Assembly (NCBI GenBank): GCA_037126765.1
Contig: JBBCBC010000016.1
Coordinates: 16,108,728-16,172,727, forward strand
Source of the DNA: Stenogyne calaminthoides
Lineage: Eukaryota; Streptophyta; Magnoliopsida; Lamiales; Lamiaceae
Direction of reading: 5' to 3'
Length of the DNA stretch: 64,000 nucleotides
Part shown: in pieces, positions 20,471-33,837 of the stretch
Layout: each line of letters starts with the position of its first letter
Position numbering within the stretch: the stretch's first letter is position 1
Notes under the pieces: generated by a model
Told to the model about the DNA's origin: nothing
What the model saw: the letters and a program-made list of their open reading frames with translations, nothing else
Databases searched by the model: none
Program-made: the position numbers and the translations under genes

Positions 20471-22433
20471 TATGAGACACACATGAATTTGGGGGTGTCC
20501 GCCTACGTGTTGGACAAGGAAGCGTAAATTGGACCCTCGATCAGAATTAAGGTTGTTTGTAGGATACCCCGAGGGAACAAAAGGGTGTATGTTCTATGGT
20601 CCCGAAGATCAAAAGGTGGTCATAAGCACCCACTTTAGATTTTTGGAAGAAGACTCTATGAACGAAAGAAGACCCAGAAGTGAGATTACCTTAAATGAGC
20701 TAAGAGGGAAGACCTCAATGCCAACTGTACTAGACGATATACCAAACGATACGTTTTCACAACCGGAGCCTCGTTGTAGTGGAAAGGTTGTAAGACAGCC
20801 AGAGAGATTCATGGGAATAGGAGAGTCCTCGGACTTGATTCCCGGACAAGACGAATCAGACCCATGGATATATGACGAGGCACTCCAAGATAAGGATGCA
20901 GATTCTTGGCAAATAGCAATGAAAGCCAAAATGGGTTCTATGTTTCATAACAGAGTGTGGGAGCTAGTCGAACCACTTAATGGGGTCAAACCCATTGGTT
21001 GCAAGTGGGTGTACAAGAGAAAAAGAGGACCGGACGGGAAGGTTGAAACCTTTAAAGCAAGACTAGTGGCGAAAGGTTATACTCGAGAAAAGAAGGATCG
21101 ATTATGAGGAAACTTTTTCGCCAAGAGCCATGCTTAAGTCTATCCGTATTCTCTTATCGATTGTCACAAGATTTTAACTTTGAAATCGGCAAATGGATGT
21201 CAAGCTTTTACGGAAGTCTTGATGAAGAGATCTAAACAACCCCAAGGCTTCATTGAAAAAGGTCAAGAACACCTAGTTTGTAAGCTCATGAAGTCCATTT
21301 ACGGACTCAAACAGGCATCCAAAGTTTGGAACCAATGTTTTGATCATGTTATAAAGTCTTATGGGTTCGATCAAAATGAGTTTGAAAGTTGTGTGTACAA
21401 AAAAGTCTGAATCGGAGCTGCATTGGTATTCTTAGTACTATCGTAGATGATATTCTCGATCGCCGGGAACAATGTAAAGGTGTTATCGGGACGAAGGGCA
21501 TGGCTTTCAAAAAAACAGTTTGATATGAAAGACTTAGGGAAGCGGGACACATCCTTGGGATCAAGATCACTTTCGAGGTCGCAAGAAAATGATGATCGGC
21601 TTATCGCAAGCTTCATACATAGACCTTTGTCTTGAAACGCTTCAAAGATGCAAGATTCCAAGAAAAGGCCGTACCTTTCGGACATGGAATCCATCTATCC
21701 AAGAAAATGTCCCCTAAGACGCAAAAAGGAGATAGATGACATGAAAGGCATTCCTTATGCTTCTAATCGTCGGAAGCCTTATGTATGCAATCACGTGCCA
21801 CGAGACCGGATATCTACTTTCTTGCCGAGGCATGGTGGCAAGATATCAAAATAACCCCGAAAGAGCATTGAATGGCGATTAAAAACATTCCAAGTATCCT
21901 GAAAAAGAACTCGGGATAGAATGTTGGTTTATCGACCGGATGGTCCAATCCCCATCGGCCACACCGGACTCGGATTTCCAATCGGACATAGACTCTAGAA
22001 AATCTACCTCCAAGATTAGTGTGTTTTGCATGGGGAGGAGCCGTGTCATGGAGAAGCGTCAGCGAAATCGTCGCAGATTTTACCATGGAAGCCGAATATG
22101 TAGGCGCTTGCGAGGCGTGAAAAGAAGCGGTTTAGCTCAAGCACTTCCTAGTGGACTTAGATGTGGTTCGAATTTGCCCCCAGAATCATCATTTATTGTG
22201 ACAAATGGGAGCGATTTGCAAATTCAAGGGAACCAAGAGCCCACAAATCCAGCAAACACATTGAAAGGAAATACCATCTTATACGAGATATCGTTAAGAG
22301 AGGAGATATAGATGTGGCAAAGATAGCGTCTGAGGACAACCTAGCAGATCCATTCACAAAGAGTCTACCTCTGAATACATTCGAGAGACATGTGGAAGGA
22401 ATGGGTGTCAAGACCGTTGCCAATCTGCTTTGA
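20471..22433 (+). pseudogene. Reverse transcriptase / RNase H part of family A pol, frameshifted
   Basis: Pieces of the copia RVT_2 domain appear in several frames. 20529-21107 carries LFVGYPEGTKGCMFYGPED and, later, KPIGCKWVYKRKRGPDGKVE and ARLVAKGY. 21180-21410 carries LVCKLMKSIYGLKQASKVWN. GTAGATGAT at 21443-21451 encodes the VDD of the catalytic YVDD but lies out of frame. 22161-22433 is the RNase H end (SSKHIERKYHLIRDIVKRG, EDNLADPFTKSLP), closing with TGA at 22431-22433. At least four frame changes are needed to connect these pieces. Confidence 0.85.
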
Positions 22434-22543
22434 GTATAAGTGGGAGAAATTATTAGGTTCGTGTAGGTGACATTAGATGTCACAGACTACACGAAACATG
22501 TTGTAGTATACTTAAAAGCAGACTTTGAGTATAAGTGGGAGAT
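22429..22543 (+). repeat. Duplicated polypurine tract before the 3' LTR
   Basis: TTTGAGTATAAGTGGGAGA occurs exactly twice, at 22429-22447 and 22524-22542. The second abuts the 3' LTR and is the functional-position polypurine tract; the first overlaps the pol stop codon. The spacer carries an inverted pair (GTGTAGGTGACATTAG / GTCACAGACTACAC). Confidence 0.8.
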
Positions 22544-24385
22544 TGTTGGGATTATACTAGAAAGTATGCTTTTTACTTTGTATAATCTAAACTAAATTTC
22601 GGACTTATTTACTGAAATAAATTGTTTATCACTGATGATTTAAATATTATCGAATGTTACATATATTTACTGCATAACTGTTCAATAATTCGTACGTGTT
22701 ACATTGTAGTTAATTTAGTGATACCAGATCACAGAAGATTAAATTAACAGTCCCTTGTAACTAAAAGTACGCCATTCACGACCTAGATGGAAATGAAAAA
22801 CCCATCGTGAAAGGTTGAAGCGTAAGGCTCAGATTGGCTTGTCTTGACCAAGAGATTACACTAGTATATGACTGATGCACTGAATAGGACCTACAGGAGG
22901 ATAAATTCTTCAGAACTGAACAAGGAAGAATTAGACCTCAGTGGTTCGTTATTTCTTAATCTTCCTTACTTAAATAGGATCACGTGTGATTGGTAACTAT
23001 TGCTTTGACTTATCATGGGTAGCGAATCAACGAGATTAAATATTTTTTATCTTGGGCAATATTATTGGTCACATGTGATTGCTAAGATTTAATACGAAGA
23101 ATCTTGTGCAAGTACGCTTGTTTGATTTGCCCCCTTGGGAGGTTCATAAGTTTTATCATACCAAATCTTGCAAGTGGAATTAGTTTCCGGTATGGATAAT
23201 AATGTTGAACCGTTCCTTGACCAAGGACAAAAGATATTAATTAATGGAAAGCTATTTCAGTGGCTTGAATTAATTAATGGGCTAGATAATCTTAAACATG
23301 AGAAATAATAACCGGGAGCCATATTGACTGTAATATGGGTTAAGATGGATAGTGCAATATTAATTATGTAGTGGGATTAATTAATATTTATGGGCTTGAA
23401 TAATATTGTGGCTCAATATTAGATATTCAAGGTCCATTAGAAGGTCCAATCTTAATTCTCCTAAAGGCCCCCTGAGTAGCCCAACATATAGTCCAATAAC
23501 TGAAAAGGTGATTAAAATAAAATAAATATTGTTGCTTAATTTTCCTATTAATTTTTCGAAAATTATAGATATGTTGGGAGAAAGATTTTCTTTGAATTTT
23601 GTTATGGAATGAAGATATGTATTCTTGGAATAAGTATGATTATCTCATTAAATTCAAGAAATCTCCCACTTGATTATCTATAATAGGAATTTTGAAATAT
23701 TTGAAAATAAAGGGTAAGAAAGATTTTCTTGATTTTCTTGAAAAAATATTATGGAAGATATGTATTTCTTGAAATATAAGAATATCTCATAAATTCAAGA
23801 AGATCCAAATCTTGGATTCTTGAACCCTTATATTTTCGAAAATTACCATAAAGATAGAGTAGGTGGGATTTTTTGGAATATTATAATTATGGGAAAAAGA
23901 ATATAGGAGATATATTCAAGATTTCTTGGAGATCAAGAAAAGATTTTTCCACATTATTTTTGGGCACAAAATTCGACCACCGGGTCTCTATAAATAGGGG
24001 ATGATTATTTCATTCCCAAGTACAATTCCATGTGCTGGAAAAATTAGTAAATCCACAAAGGTGGTGCAACATAATTTATTTTCCTTTTGTTAAATTGTTC
24101 ACAAGAGTCCTTCCACCGGATAGTCGAACGAGGGCTAAGGGAATACTTGGGAAGTTCTTTTGGTTAGTCTAATCTGCCAGATCACTGCCATCCCAAGAGG
24201 TACGTTCACGTAAACTCGTAGAATTCCGCATTCGTAGGCTTTACGTGAATTATTATATGCATGATATGTTGTTGGATTATTATTTGAATTAATATAAGAT
24301 TAATTCATGCTAGTAATAATTATAAGAATTAAATTTTTATTTAAATATTCACCCCGAATAGATCTGTGCAACTTATTCCCCAACA
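22544..24385 (+). repeat. 3' LTR of the family A copia element
   Basis: Nearly identical to the 5' LTR over 1842 bp, starting TGTTGGGATTATAC and ending CCCCAACA before the ATAAC target duplication. The main difference is a small rearranged patch near 22864-22885. Confidence 0.95.
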
Positions 24386-24390
24386 ATAAC

Positions 24391-26640
24391 ATGCTCAAGA
24401 CTTTTTGAGTTCACTACCACTATGATGGTGTTCAAAAGAAGGAGCAGATAGACAAGGATGTTTGCCTCTACTGTAAGTAGAAGAGGGCACCGAAAGAAGG
24501 ACTTTAAGGTTCTGGTTGCTGAATCTAGAATATGTATGTTTGTTATTAAGGCAAACATGTCCACAAATAGCGCTTACTGCTGGGTATTAGATACTGGGCA
24601 TGACTCACACATTTGTACGAATGTGAAATGGCTCATGTGTCTTAGGGCAGTTAGGCCGAGTGAAGTCGTCTTACACGTGGAAATGGAGCAAGAGTTGCTA
24701 CTGAATGTGTGAGGACTTATGTGTTAGACTTACCCTTTGGTTTTAGATGAGAACTTAATGATTGTCATTTCGTTCTTTCTATTACCCGCAACAATTATTT
24801 CCATCCCGATATTAGACATTGAGGGTTTTTCCTTCTATTTTGCAAACAATAATTGTTATTTTTCACTTAATGGTGATATTTATGGAAATGTTCCTTTATC
24901 TAATGGTTTATATTTGTTGCATTGTAGATATGATGTTCTTAATATACAAAATAAAAGACTCAAACTTAGTAATCATGAAAACCCGACTTACTCGTGGCAT
25001 CGTAGATTTGGTCATGTAAACGAGAAAGGAATTGTAAGGTTAAGGAAAGTTAGACTACTTAACCCCATTTGACTTTGAGTCTTATGAAAATTGCGAATCT
25101 TGTCTCATGAGCAAGATGATCGATAAACCCTTTATGAGAAAGAGGTGCATGCCAAAGAAGTTCTAAAGTGATCCACAGTGACATATGTGGACCATTGCCC
25201 ACTCTAGCTAGGGGTCACTTCGGTTACTTTATCACTTTTACTGATAATTTCTCGAGATACGGACATGTGTATCTTATGAGATACAAATCTAAATCTTTTG
25301 AGAAATTCAAGGAGTACAAAGCTAAAGTAGAGAAGCACCTTGGTAAGAGTATTAAGACTCTTCGATTAGATCGAGGAAGTGAATACCTTAGCCATGAATT
25401 CACTGATTATCTAAAATTGCATGGAATCCAATCCCAATGGACTCCTCCGGGAACACCCCAAATGAATGGAGTTTTCGTAAAGAGAAACCGAACCCTGTTA
25501 GACATGGTAAGGTCCATGATGAGCTTTTCCTCTCTTCCAACATTCTCATGGGGATATGCGCTCCAAACCTCAATCTATTCTGAATATGATTCCATCCAAA
25601 TCGGTTGAGCATACGCCATACGAATTATGGCATGGCAAGAAGCCAACTTTCTCACACATCAAGACTTGGGGTTGCCCGTGTTTGTAAAGAAAATGCTCAC
25701 TGAAAAGTTGGAATCAAAAGGTGAAAAGGGTTACTTTGTGGGATATCCTAAGGAAACTAGAGGATATTACTTCTATCTACCTGAGAAACAAATAGTGATT
25801 GTTTTAGGCAGGTCAGGTTCCTCTGTCTTTAAGGAACAAGATCATAAGATGATAGAACTTGAAGAAATTCAAGAACCACAGATTAACGTAGAGACCGATG
25901 ATTTGTTAAAGGAATATGACAAAGAATCAGTGGGTGCATTCAACGACTTTCACGGTGGGAATCTTTCACTGGGTGATCGTCTTTCAGTCTGTGGGAGCAT
26001 AATTGGAGTAGGCTTGCCAGTGCAAGAACCTCCAAGTGGGCTGAATGAGAACAACATAGTTCAAACTCATGCCCAAGAGGCATCGTAAAGTGTAACCCTT
26101 GAGAACTCTCCAGAATTGATGAAATCGATGCACCACAAAATTTTCACGATCAGAATGTACAGTCTGCACAACAACAGCTCGTTAAGTCAACTAGGACTCA
26201 TAATCCACCCTCTAGATATTATGGTTTCCTCGTAAAGGAACATGATGACGTGGAGATCCCAGATAAAGACGATCCTAGAACTTACACTAAGACAATATTG
26301 GATGTTGGGTCAGGGAAGTGGCATGAAGCCATGAAATTCGAGATGGGCGATGAAACCAATGAAGTCCAGGACTTGGTTGAGATGGACAAAGGTTGCAAAT
26401 GGGTCTTCAAGTGTAAGACTAATGCAAACACCAAATCAAACCTATAAAGCTAGGACTTGGCGAAGGGTTATAGTCAACAAAGGCATTGACTATGATGAGA
26501 CCTTCTCACGGTTGCAAAGATCAAGGGTGGTAGACCCTTTGTGATTAAAGATGGATGTCAAAACAAATGGGGTTGATGAGGAAGTGTTTAAGACTAATGG
26601 AAGGGTTCATATCTATGCCAAATTCTAATCTAGTACAGCA
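24391..26640 (+). pseudogene. gag end and pol of the decayed family B copia element
   Basis: Continuation of 14603-15146. In order: a zinc-knuckle remnant (CLYC, with a stop directly after and a frameshift to GHRKKDF), protease CWVLDTGHDSH (24577-24607), pre-integrase TYSWHRRFGHVNEK and CESC, and integrase (25168-25608) with IHSDICGPLPTLARG, LDRGSEYLSHEF, and WTPPGTPQMNGVFVKR where the third catalytic Glu should lie just beyond. The start of reverse transcriptase follows (KWHEAMKFEMGDE, then CKWVFKCKTNANTK). It stops near 26640, before the catalytic YVDD. Several stops and shifts; not functional. Confidence 0.85.
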
Positions 26641-26739
26641 AACCTAGGAGTTGGAATATCCGATTTGATGAAGCTATCAAGTCTTTTGGTGGCGAAGGCG
26701 TTTATAGTCACAGCGGGAAAAAGGCGACGAACAGGGGAG

Positions 26740-28187
26740 ACAAAAGGGGCCAAATGACAACAAAACAAAAACACCCCAATTTGATATTTAATGCAAAGAT
26801 CAAGTCAATTTGGAATTGCCAAAATTTATAAAAAAAATTATAAACAAATGATCAAATGAGATTTAAGCAATGGAAATCAAAACAACTTTCTTGGAATATG
26901 GAAACGTTGATGAGGAAGTGTTAAATAGTTTACCAACGAAGGGTTCATAAACGAGTATGAATAATCATAACGAAATCTTCTAATCGATAGAAGATTTATC
27001 AACTAAGCGTAAAAGAGATCCATTGAAATGGATTGAAGCAAGGAAAATCCCATTCAAGATTTTATGGAGAAACTAGATTTTAGAATATCAATAATGAATT
27101 TGATGAAGTCATATATATATAGAGAATGGGTTTAATCTTAAGTTGTCTTTATTAGGAAGATAATTCCTAATCTTGCAAACAAATCTCAAAGATATGTTTT
27201 TCCCTACGAATATTTTCCTACAATAATATTCCATAATATTATTTAAAAATTCCTATTTAATTAAATCTAATTTAATTAAACAAAGTAATAATAATTAATT
27301 TTAAATTAATATATTATTAATTCTCCATAAATTAAAAAATCTAATTTAAACTTAACAACCAAACAAAACACCTAATTTGATATTTAATGCGATTAGCGGT
27401 CAAATGAACCCTAGACAATTTGGACATTCTCAATATATGAGGTGCAAAATTTATAAAAAAATTATAAACAAATCAATGAACAAACTATTCAAAAAATAAC
27501 TTAATCATATTTCTCCAATCACTAATTAAATCACACTTGGCCAAAAAGTCCAAGTTGGCGTGCGATACCATATAAATGACTTTGATCCAATTATGATGAG
27601 AAGATGAATAAATCCACTTTGAGGAATAAAAGGACTATCGCTATGCACTTCATGATGAACCCAATCCAGTCATATCTACCCCGGATGGTGTAATCGGTCA
27701 TGGTCATATTTACCACTCAAGTCAAAGGAGATCATGGTCAAAGTTTCCACTAAGTCAAAGGAGACACACAGATATATAGTGGAACTACATTAAACGGTTG
27801 CTCGGATGGGTATACCAATACCCTCTAAGGTATTTGTGCATCCATCATGAGATACCTAATATCTCGTAGTAAGTGAGATCTTACTACACTCTCTAAGAGT
27901 ATGATGCAGATCGCACACTAATCTCCATTGCATCATATCCCATTCTTGATGATCCTTGATTGGGGCTATTTGAGAATCATGCTTAAGTCATCTGGGTTCT
28001 CACACACTCAATGACAGTAGTGATTCAAGGGAACACAGATAAGAACAAATGCAAACAATCAAACATAATATTCTAATAAGTGTAATGCCATACATTTAAT
28101 ATTAAATAAATAATAATATTAAATCAACACTGAACATCATCTGAGTATTATGTCCTTACAATAGATTGTCTCTAGGACACTAACTCT
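26740..28187 (-). mobile_element. Inverted family B LTR, partly duplicated
   Basis: Reverse-complement homology to the family B LTRs, ending on the right with CTCTAGGACACTAAC, the inverted LTR start. The left side lacks the canonical LTR end. A part resembling 27368-27480 is repeated at about 26768-26850. It follows the truncated pol directly, so it is either an inverted 3' end of that element or an independent insertion. Confidence 0.7.
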
Positions 28188-29156
28188 AATATTATGATGT
28201 TATGTGCTTTGACAAATACTAAATGTTTCTAAAATCTAAATTCCCGTCCAACTCACTAGACAAAGGAAAATGAGCTTGTTAAGGTGTGAGATATACATAA
28301 TGGACCATAAGAATGATTCTAATTACCTTGCTTCCGCAAGTCATTATCGCTGATGAGATGCTAGTGTATGATTGTCGCCACTAACCCGTTGACTGCACTA
28401 GCGTGTGTGGTCGTGCACGTGTATCAGTTCGCAATACATGTGTGGTAGTTATGGTAATTTGGGGATTAGGTTGCGTTAAGAGTTTGTGGAAAAGGTAGAA
28501 AATTGTTATTACCTGATATAGAATGCACTGTCAGTTTTTAAGTAGATTGATTTAATGTTACTACGAACCAATATACTATTGCTCGATCATCGTTACTGAG
28601 CCGTTGAATTGCGACAGCGTGTGCTCGTGTACATGTATTGTCTCAAATGTGTGTTGGTAGTAGTGCGCGTGATGTGGATCGTTGTTGGAAAATTCCTAAT
28701 TTTTGGATATAAACTTATTTGAAAGTTAAAACTCTGCTCTATTTTATGATTGTGTTAAGATATACACCCTAAATAAGGTATGATAAGGTTATAATGAGGT
28801 AATATGGATTAGTAAGCAAAAGAAATTGAGAAATTGTTGAACTAAGTCAAATTAAGCCTAGATTGCGTTAGGCCTGTAAATAGATCCTATGTATATAAAG
28901 AAATGTGTATCAATTAAATAAGTAGACGATTAAGTATTTTAAGATCAAAACAGAGGAAATTTCGTATGATGAATAACTAAATGAGAATTGTTAATTTATC
29001 TCACTATTTTGTGATTACATATTTCTAATTGATTATGCATTTAGGTTATTCAACCAATTACATCTTTGCATCCTTTTAAATAGAATTTAATTTTTTCATA
29101 AGTTCAAATACTCAGTTGACCTGATGATTTTCTAGTATCAATGAAGCTATAATACA
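28188..29156. other. Intergenic DNA without recognised genes
   Basis: AT-rich, apart from two diverged copies of a GT-rich phrase near 28380-28450 and 28590-28680 (GTGCTCGTGTACATG-like, about 200 bp apart). No frame has a domain signature. Confidence 0.5.
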
Positions 29157-30846
29157 TGTTGGGGTTATACTGGAAAGTATGCTTTTACTTTGTATAACCA
29201 GACTGAATTTATGTCTTATTTGCTGAAATAAATTATTTATCATTGATGCTTTAAATATAATTGAATGTTACATATATTTACTGCATAACTGTTCAATAAA
29301 TAATACACGTTACATTGTAGTTAATTTAGTGATACCAGATCACAGAAGATTAAATTAACAGTCCCTTGTAACTAAAAGTACAGAATTCACAACCCAGATG
29401 GAAATGAACAAACCATTGTGAAATGTTGAAGTGTAAGGCCCAGATTGTCTTGTCTTGACCAAATGATACACTGAATAGGACCTACAGGATGATAAATTCA
29501 TCAGTACTGAATATAGAAGAATTAGATCTTAGTGGTTCACTATTTCTTAATCCCCGTTCCTTAAATAGGATCGTGTGAAAACAATAACCATTTCTTTGAC
29601 TTATGATGGGAAGAGAATCAGTGAGATTCAATACCTTGTATCTTGGGCAATGTTATTGGTTACATGACGATTGCTAAGATTTAATACGGAGAAATGTGTA
29701 CAAGTGCGCCTTGTTTGATTTGTCCCCTTGGGAGGCTCAGAAGTTTTATCATACCAAATCTTGCAAGTGGAGTTAGTTTCCGGTATGGATAATAATGTTG
29801 AGCCGTTCCTTGACCAAGGAAAAACATGTTAATTAATATGAAGCTATTTTAGTGGCCTAAATTAATTAATGGACTGGATAATCTTAAACATGGAAAATAA
29901 TAACCGAGAGTTATATTAACAGTAATATGGGTTAAGATGGATAGTGCAATATTAATTATGTAGTGGGATTAATTAATATTTATGGGCTTGAATAATATTT
30001 TGGCTCAATATTGGAAATTCAAGGTCCATTGGAAGGTCCAATCTTAATTCTCTAAAGGCCCCTAAAGTAGCCCAAACATAAAGTCCAATAACTGAAAAAG
30101 GTGTTTAAAATAAAATAAATTATTGTTGCCGATTTTTATATTTTTTCAAAAATAATAAATAAAAGAGTGAGAAAGATTTTCTTTGAATCTTGTTATGTAA
30201 TGAAGATAAGTATTCTTGGAATACAAGATTATCTCATTAAATTCAAGAAATCTCCCACTTGGCTATTTATTAGGTAATTTTCAAAAATTCCATAACAATA
30301 CGAAGGAGAAGATTTTGTTGGGAGATATTTTGGGAAATAGAATATGTTGGATATATTCAAAATTGTTTCTTGGAGAAGAAGCAAGGAAATTTCTCAATAG
30401 CCAAATTGACCTAAATTTTCGTTCCCCTCCTTATTATAAATAGGGGATGAATTTTTCACCCCCAATGCAATTTCATGTGTTGGAAAAATTAGAAATCTAT
30501 AATGGTGGTGCAACATAATTTTATTTTTCCCTTTTGTTAATTGTTCGCGAGCATCCTACCACCGGATTGTTGGACAAGGACGAGGGAATACTTGAGAAGG
30601 TCTTTTGGTGTGTTCATGTGAACGAGATCCATCTCCTCAACGGTTGTCACTCCGAGAGGTTAGTTCACGTAACCTCCTAGCAATTCCGCATGCGTATGAT
30701 TTATGTGACGAATTTGTATGCATGATTTGTTATTAAATTATTATTTGAATTAATAATGAATTAATTCATGTCAGTAATAATTGTAAGAACTAATTTTTTT
30801 TTTAAATATTCATCCCGAATAGATCCAGACAATCCATTCCCCAACA
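29157..30846 (+). mobile_element. Solo family A LTR
   Basis: 1690 bp from TGTTGGGGTTATAC to CCCCAACA, homologous to the family A LTRs but clearly diverged. Flanks ATACA (29152-29156) and TTACA (30847-30851) are a target duplication with one mismatch. No internal sequence, so it is a product of LTR-LTR recombination. Confidence 0.9.
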
Positions 30847-32127
30847 TTACACTCTTTAGGATTGATTGGGATCATTTGTGTTATTAGGAGTGCTTTTATA
30901 GAGTACTAGAAGATGAAGGAAATAAGGTTGCGCTAACCAAGACAAATTTAGTAGAAAAAAAAAAGAAAAAAAAAGATTTAAAATTAACGCACCCAACGCT
31001 TTTCAAAATTCACAATTTTAATGCGTGAGAACCTCTTCAGGATTGAAGAATATTGGATACACAAAAGGAAGCAAAGGAATGATAAGATTGAGTATTAGAA
31101 GTTATTAGGAAGACCTTTCTGACCTTTTTGATCCATAAAACATAGTGACATGTTAAGCGTAATAACTTAATCATTATTTATCCAATTTATACATTCTCCT
31201 GCACAAAAATGAATAAGCTTAAATTGTTCTAAATTCAAAAGTTATATATCAATTATATTTACTTTATAAATAAATGTGCGGGGGTTAGAGTCAACTGGCA
31301 TAAGTTATTCTTTCTAGCTGAATTTTTTTAGATAAGAATTATCTTCTTTTTGTAAAAAAAAAAAAAAAAAAAAGGAATATAAGATAGAACTTGATTATAT
31401 CTTGTTAAGTTTTAAACTAATTATAATGCAGATTAATGGAACTTCTCTATCATAGAGATCATGCTTAGTGTAAATAAAATAAAAATGTTTAATAATTCTA
31501 AGAACTATTGGAGTTTGAACCACAAATGGTCCCATAACTTTGAATCAAAAAACACACCCCCTCGTCGCAATAGGAGGTGGTTCGAGGCGGCAACGTAGAA
31601 GAAAAAAAAAAAGAGAGAGAGAAAAAAAGAGAAAAGAGAAGGAAAAGAAGAAAGGAGAGGTCGAGGTGGTAGACGCTAAGTTCGTGCAATCAACGTATAT
31701 AGGTATCTATATAAATCTTAATTTTATGAATGTTTAATATTTAGGGTTTTGTATATTAATCTCGAAGAAGATAATCATCTAGTTAATAATTTTACCTGAC
31801 AATTTGTAATGATTTGATTCACCTGATATATGTTTTATTTAGTTGTCAAATCCCCGGTACAATTAGGGCGTAATTAGAGTTTGTTTTGTGGACATAAAAT
31901 TATAATATAAATAAAAAAACATAGAAAGTATTAATTAAGTGAATTGATAAGGGTTTTCTATAATATTAGATTTATATAAAATGAAAATTTGAATTGGAAT
32001 AATATTTATGGTTGATTGTTATCAAATTTGATAGTTGGGCTCGATAAGGCAATTTAGGAGTTCGAGATAGCGATATTTGGCTAATTCGAGGTAAGTAGAA
32101 ATTCATTTGCAACTACAATGCCTAAAT
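30847..32127. other. Spacer between two inverted solo LTRs
   Basis: AT-rich with homopolymers. 31594-31666 is an almost unbroken purine run (GA/AAG rich). The small frames across it encode only Lys/Arg/Glu-rich or, inverted, Ser/Phe-rich low-complexity peptides, so no gene is called. Confidence 0.5.
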
Positions 32128-33837
32128 TATTGGGAAATTAGGGGTGCCCAATCTATTCGAGATGATTTTAAATACATATTTAAATTAATCAATTAATTAC
32201 TAACATGATTTAATCCTAAATCAATTCAACATAATAATTAATAAGCGAATAAACAACATGCGTACATGTAATCCACGTAAATCCTAAGCATGCGGAATCT
32301 AGGAGTTACGAGATTACTAACCTCTTGTAGAGACGACTGATGAGACGATGAATCAACCCAAAGAGCCTTCCCAAATATGTCCCAAGTCCACGAACTCAAT
32401 CCGGTGGGAGGATTCACACGAACGATTTTAATAAGAGGGAAAACAAAAAATATTTTGTCACCACCTTTGTGGATTTATAATATTTCCAACACATGGAATT
32501 GCAGTTGGGAATGAAAAATGCATCCCCTATTTATAGGGGGAGGGGGGCCGATTTTTAGGTCAAGAAATGGAGGGAGAAAATCTTTTCTTGGTCTCCAAGA
32601 AATCTTGAATATATCTCCTATATTCTTTTCTCCTTAATTAAATTTTCCATAAAAATCTCTTCCCCTATTTATCCCTAATTTTCAAAAATAACAAGGCAAA
32701 AAGAATCAAGATTTGACTTCTTGAATTTATGGGATAATTATGTATTCCTACAATACTTATCTCTTTCCATAAAATGTCTACAAGAAAATCAAGACAATCT
32801 TTTCTTCCCTTTTCCTACATATTTTTCGAAAATATTCATAGAAATATTAGGAAAATTATTTTCTTCTCTCTTTCATTAATTGGACTTTATTTTGGGCTAT
32901 TTGAGGGGCCTTTAAGAGAATTAAGATTGGACCTCCAATGGACTATGAACTATAATATTGGGCCAAATATTATTCAAAATCCATTAATATTAATTTATTC
33001 CACTATAAAATTAATATTGAACTATCCATCTTAACTCATATTACGACTTTACTATAATATGGCTCCCGATCATTATTTCCCGTGTCTAAGATTATTTTAG
33101 TCCATTAATTAATTAAGCCAATGAACAAGCTTTATATTAATTAATATTTTTATTCTTGGAGTAAAGACAGCTCATTATTATTATCCATACCGGAAATAAA
33201 TTTTCACTTGCAAGATTTGGTATGATAAAGGTTCTGAGCCCACCATGGGGACAAATCAAACAAGACGTACTTGCACACGATTCTCCATATTAAATGTCAG
33301 CAATCGTCATGTAATTAATAATATTGCCCAAGATATAAGGTATCGAATCACAATGACTCTCTTCCTATCATAAGACAAAACAATAGTTATTAATTTCACA
33401 CGATCATATTTAAGGGACGGAGATTAAGAAACAACACACCACTGAGGTCTAATTCTTGTATATTCAGTACCGAAGAATTTATCCTCCTGTAGGTCCTATT
33501 CAGTGCATCCAAATGTACTAGTATAATCTCTTGGTCAAGACAAGCCAATCCGAGTCTTATACATCAACCTTTCATGATGGTTTGTTCATTTCCATCTAGG
33601 TTGTGAATTTGTACTTAATTACGAGGAGCTGTTAATTTGATCTTCTATGATCTGGTATCACCAAATTAACTACAACGTAATACATATTGACTTTATTGAA
33701 CGGGTTTGCAATAAATGTATATAACACTCATTCATATTTAAATGCAACAGTGATTAATAATTTATTTCAGTAAATAAATAAGAAAACTCAGTTTGGTTAT
33801 ACAAAGTAAAAGCATACTTTTCAGTATAACCCCAACA
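32128..33837 (-). mobile_element. Solo family A LTR, inverted
   Basis: 1710 bp, reverse orientation: ends CAGTATAACCCCAACA on the right and begins with a mutated TATTGGGAAAT on the left. Flanks TAAAT (32123-32127) and TAAAC (33838-33842) are a near-perfect 5-bp duplication. Confidence 0.9.

Larger units (their letters stand above)
15147..24385 (+). mobile_element. Complete family A Ty1/copia LTR retrotransposon (9239 bp)
   Basis: Two LTRs of about 1.84 kb (15147-16987 and 22544-24385), a TGGTATCAGAGCC primer-binding site, gag-pol in copia order (Gag, protease, integrase, reverse transcriptase, RNase H) and a polypurine tract. It is flanked by ATAAC on both sides (15142-15146 and 24386-24390), so both ends are complete. 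It was inserted into the gag of the family B element. The LTRs differ at only scattered positions, indicating a recent insertion, yet the pol frames are broken. Confidence 0.95.

Noticed and set aside
31540..31737. Lys/Arg/Glu-rich 65-codon frame
   Set aside because: Translation of a polypurine run; low complexity with no conserved motif.
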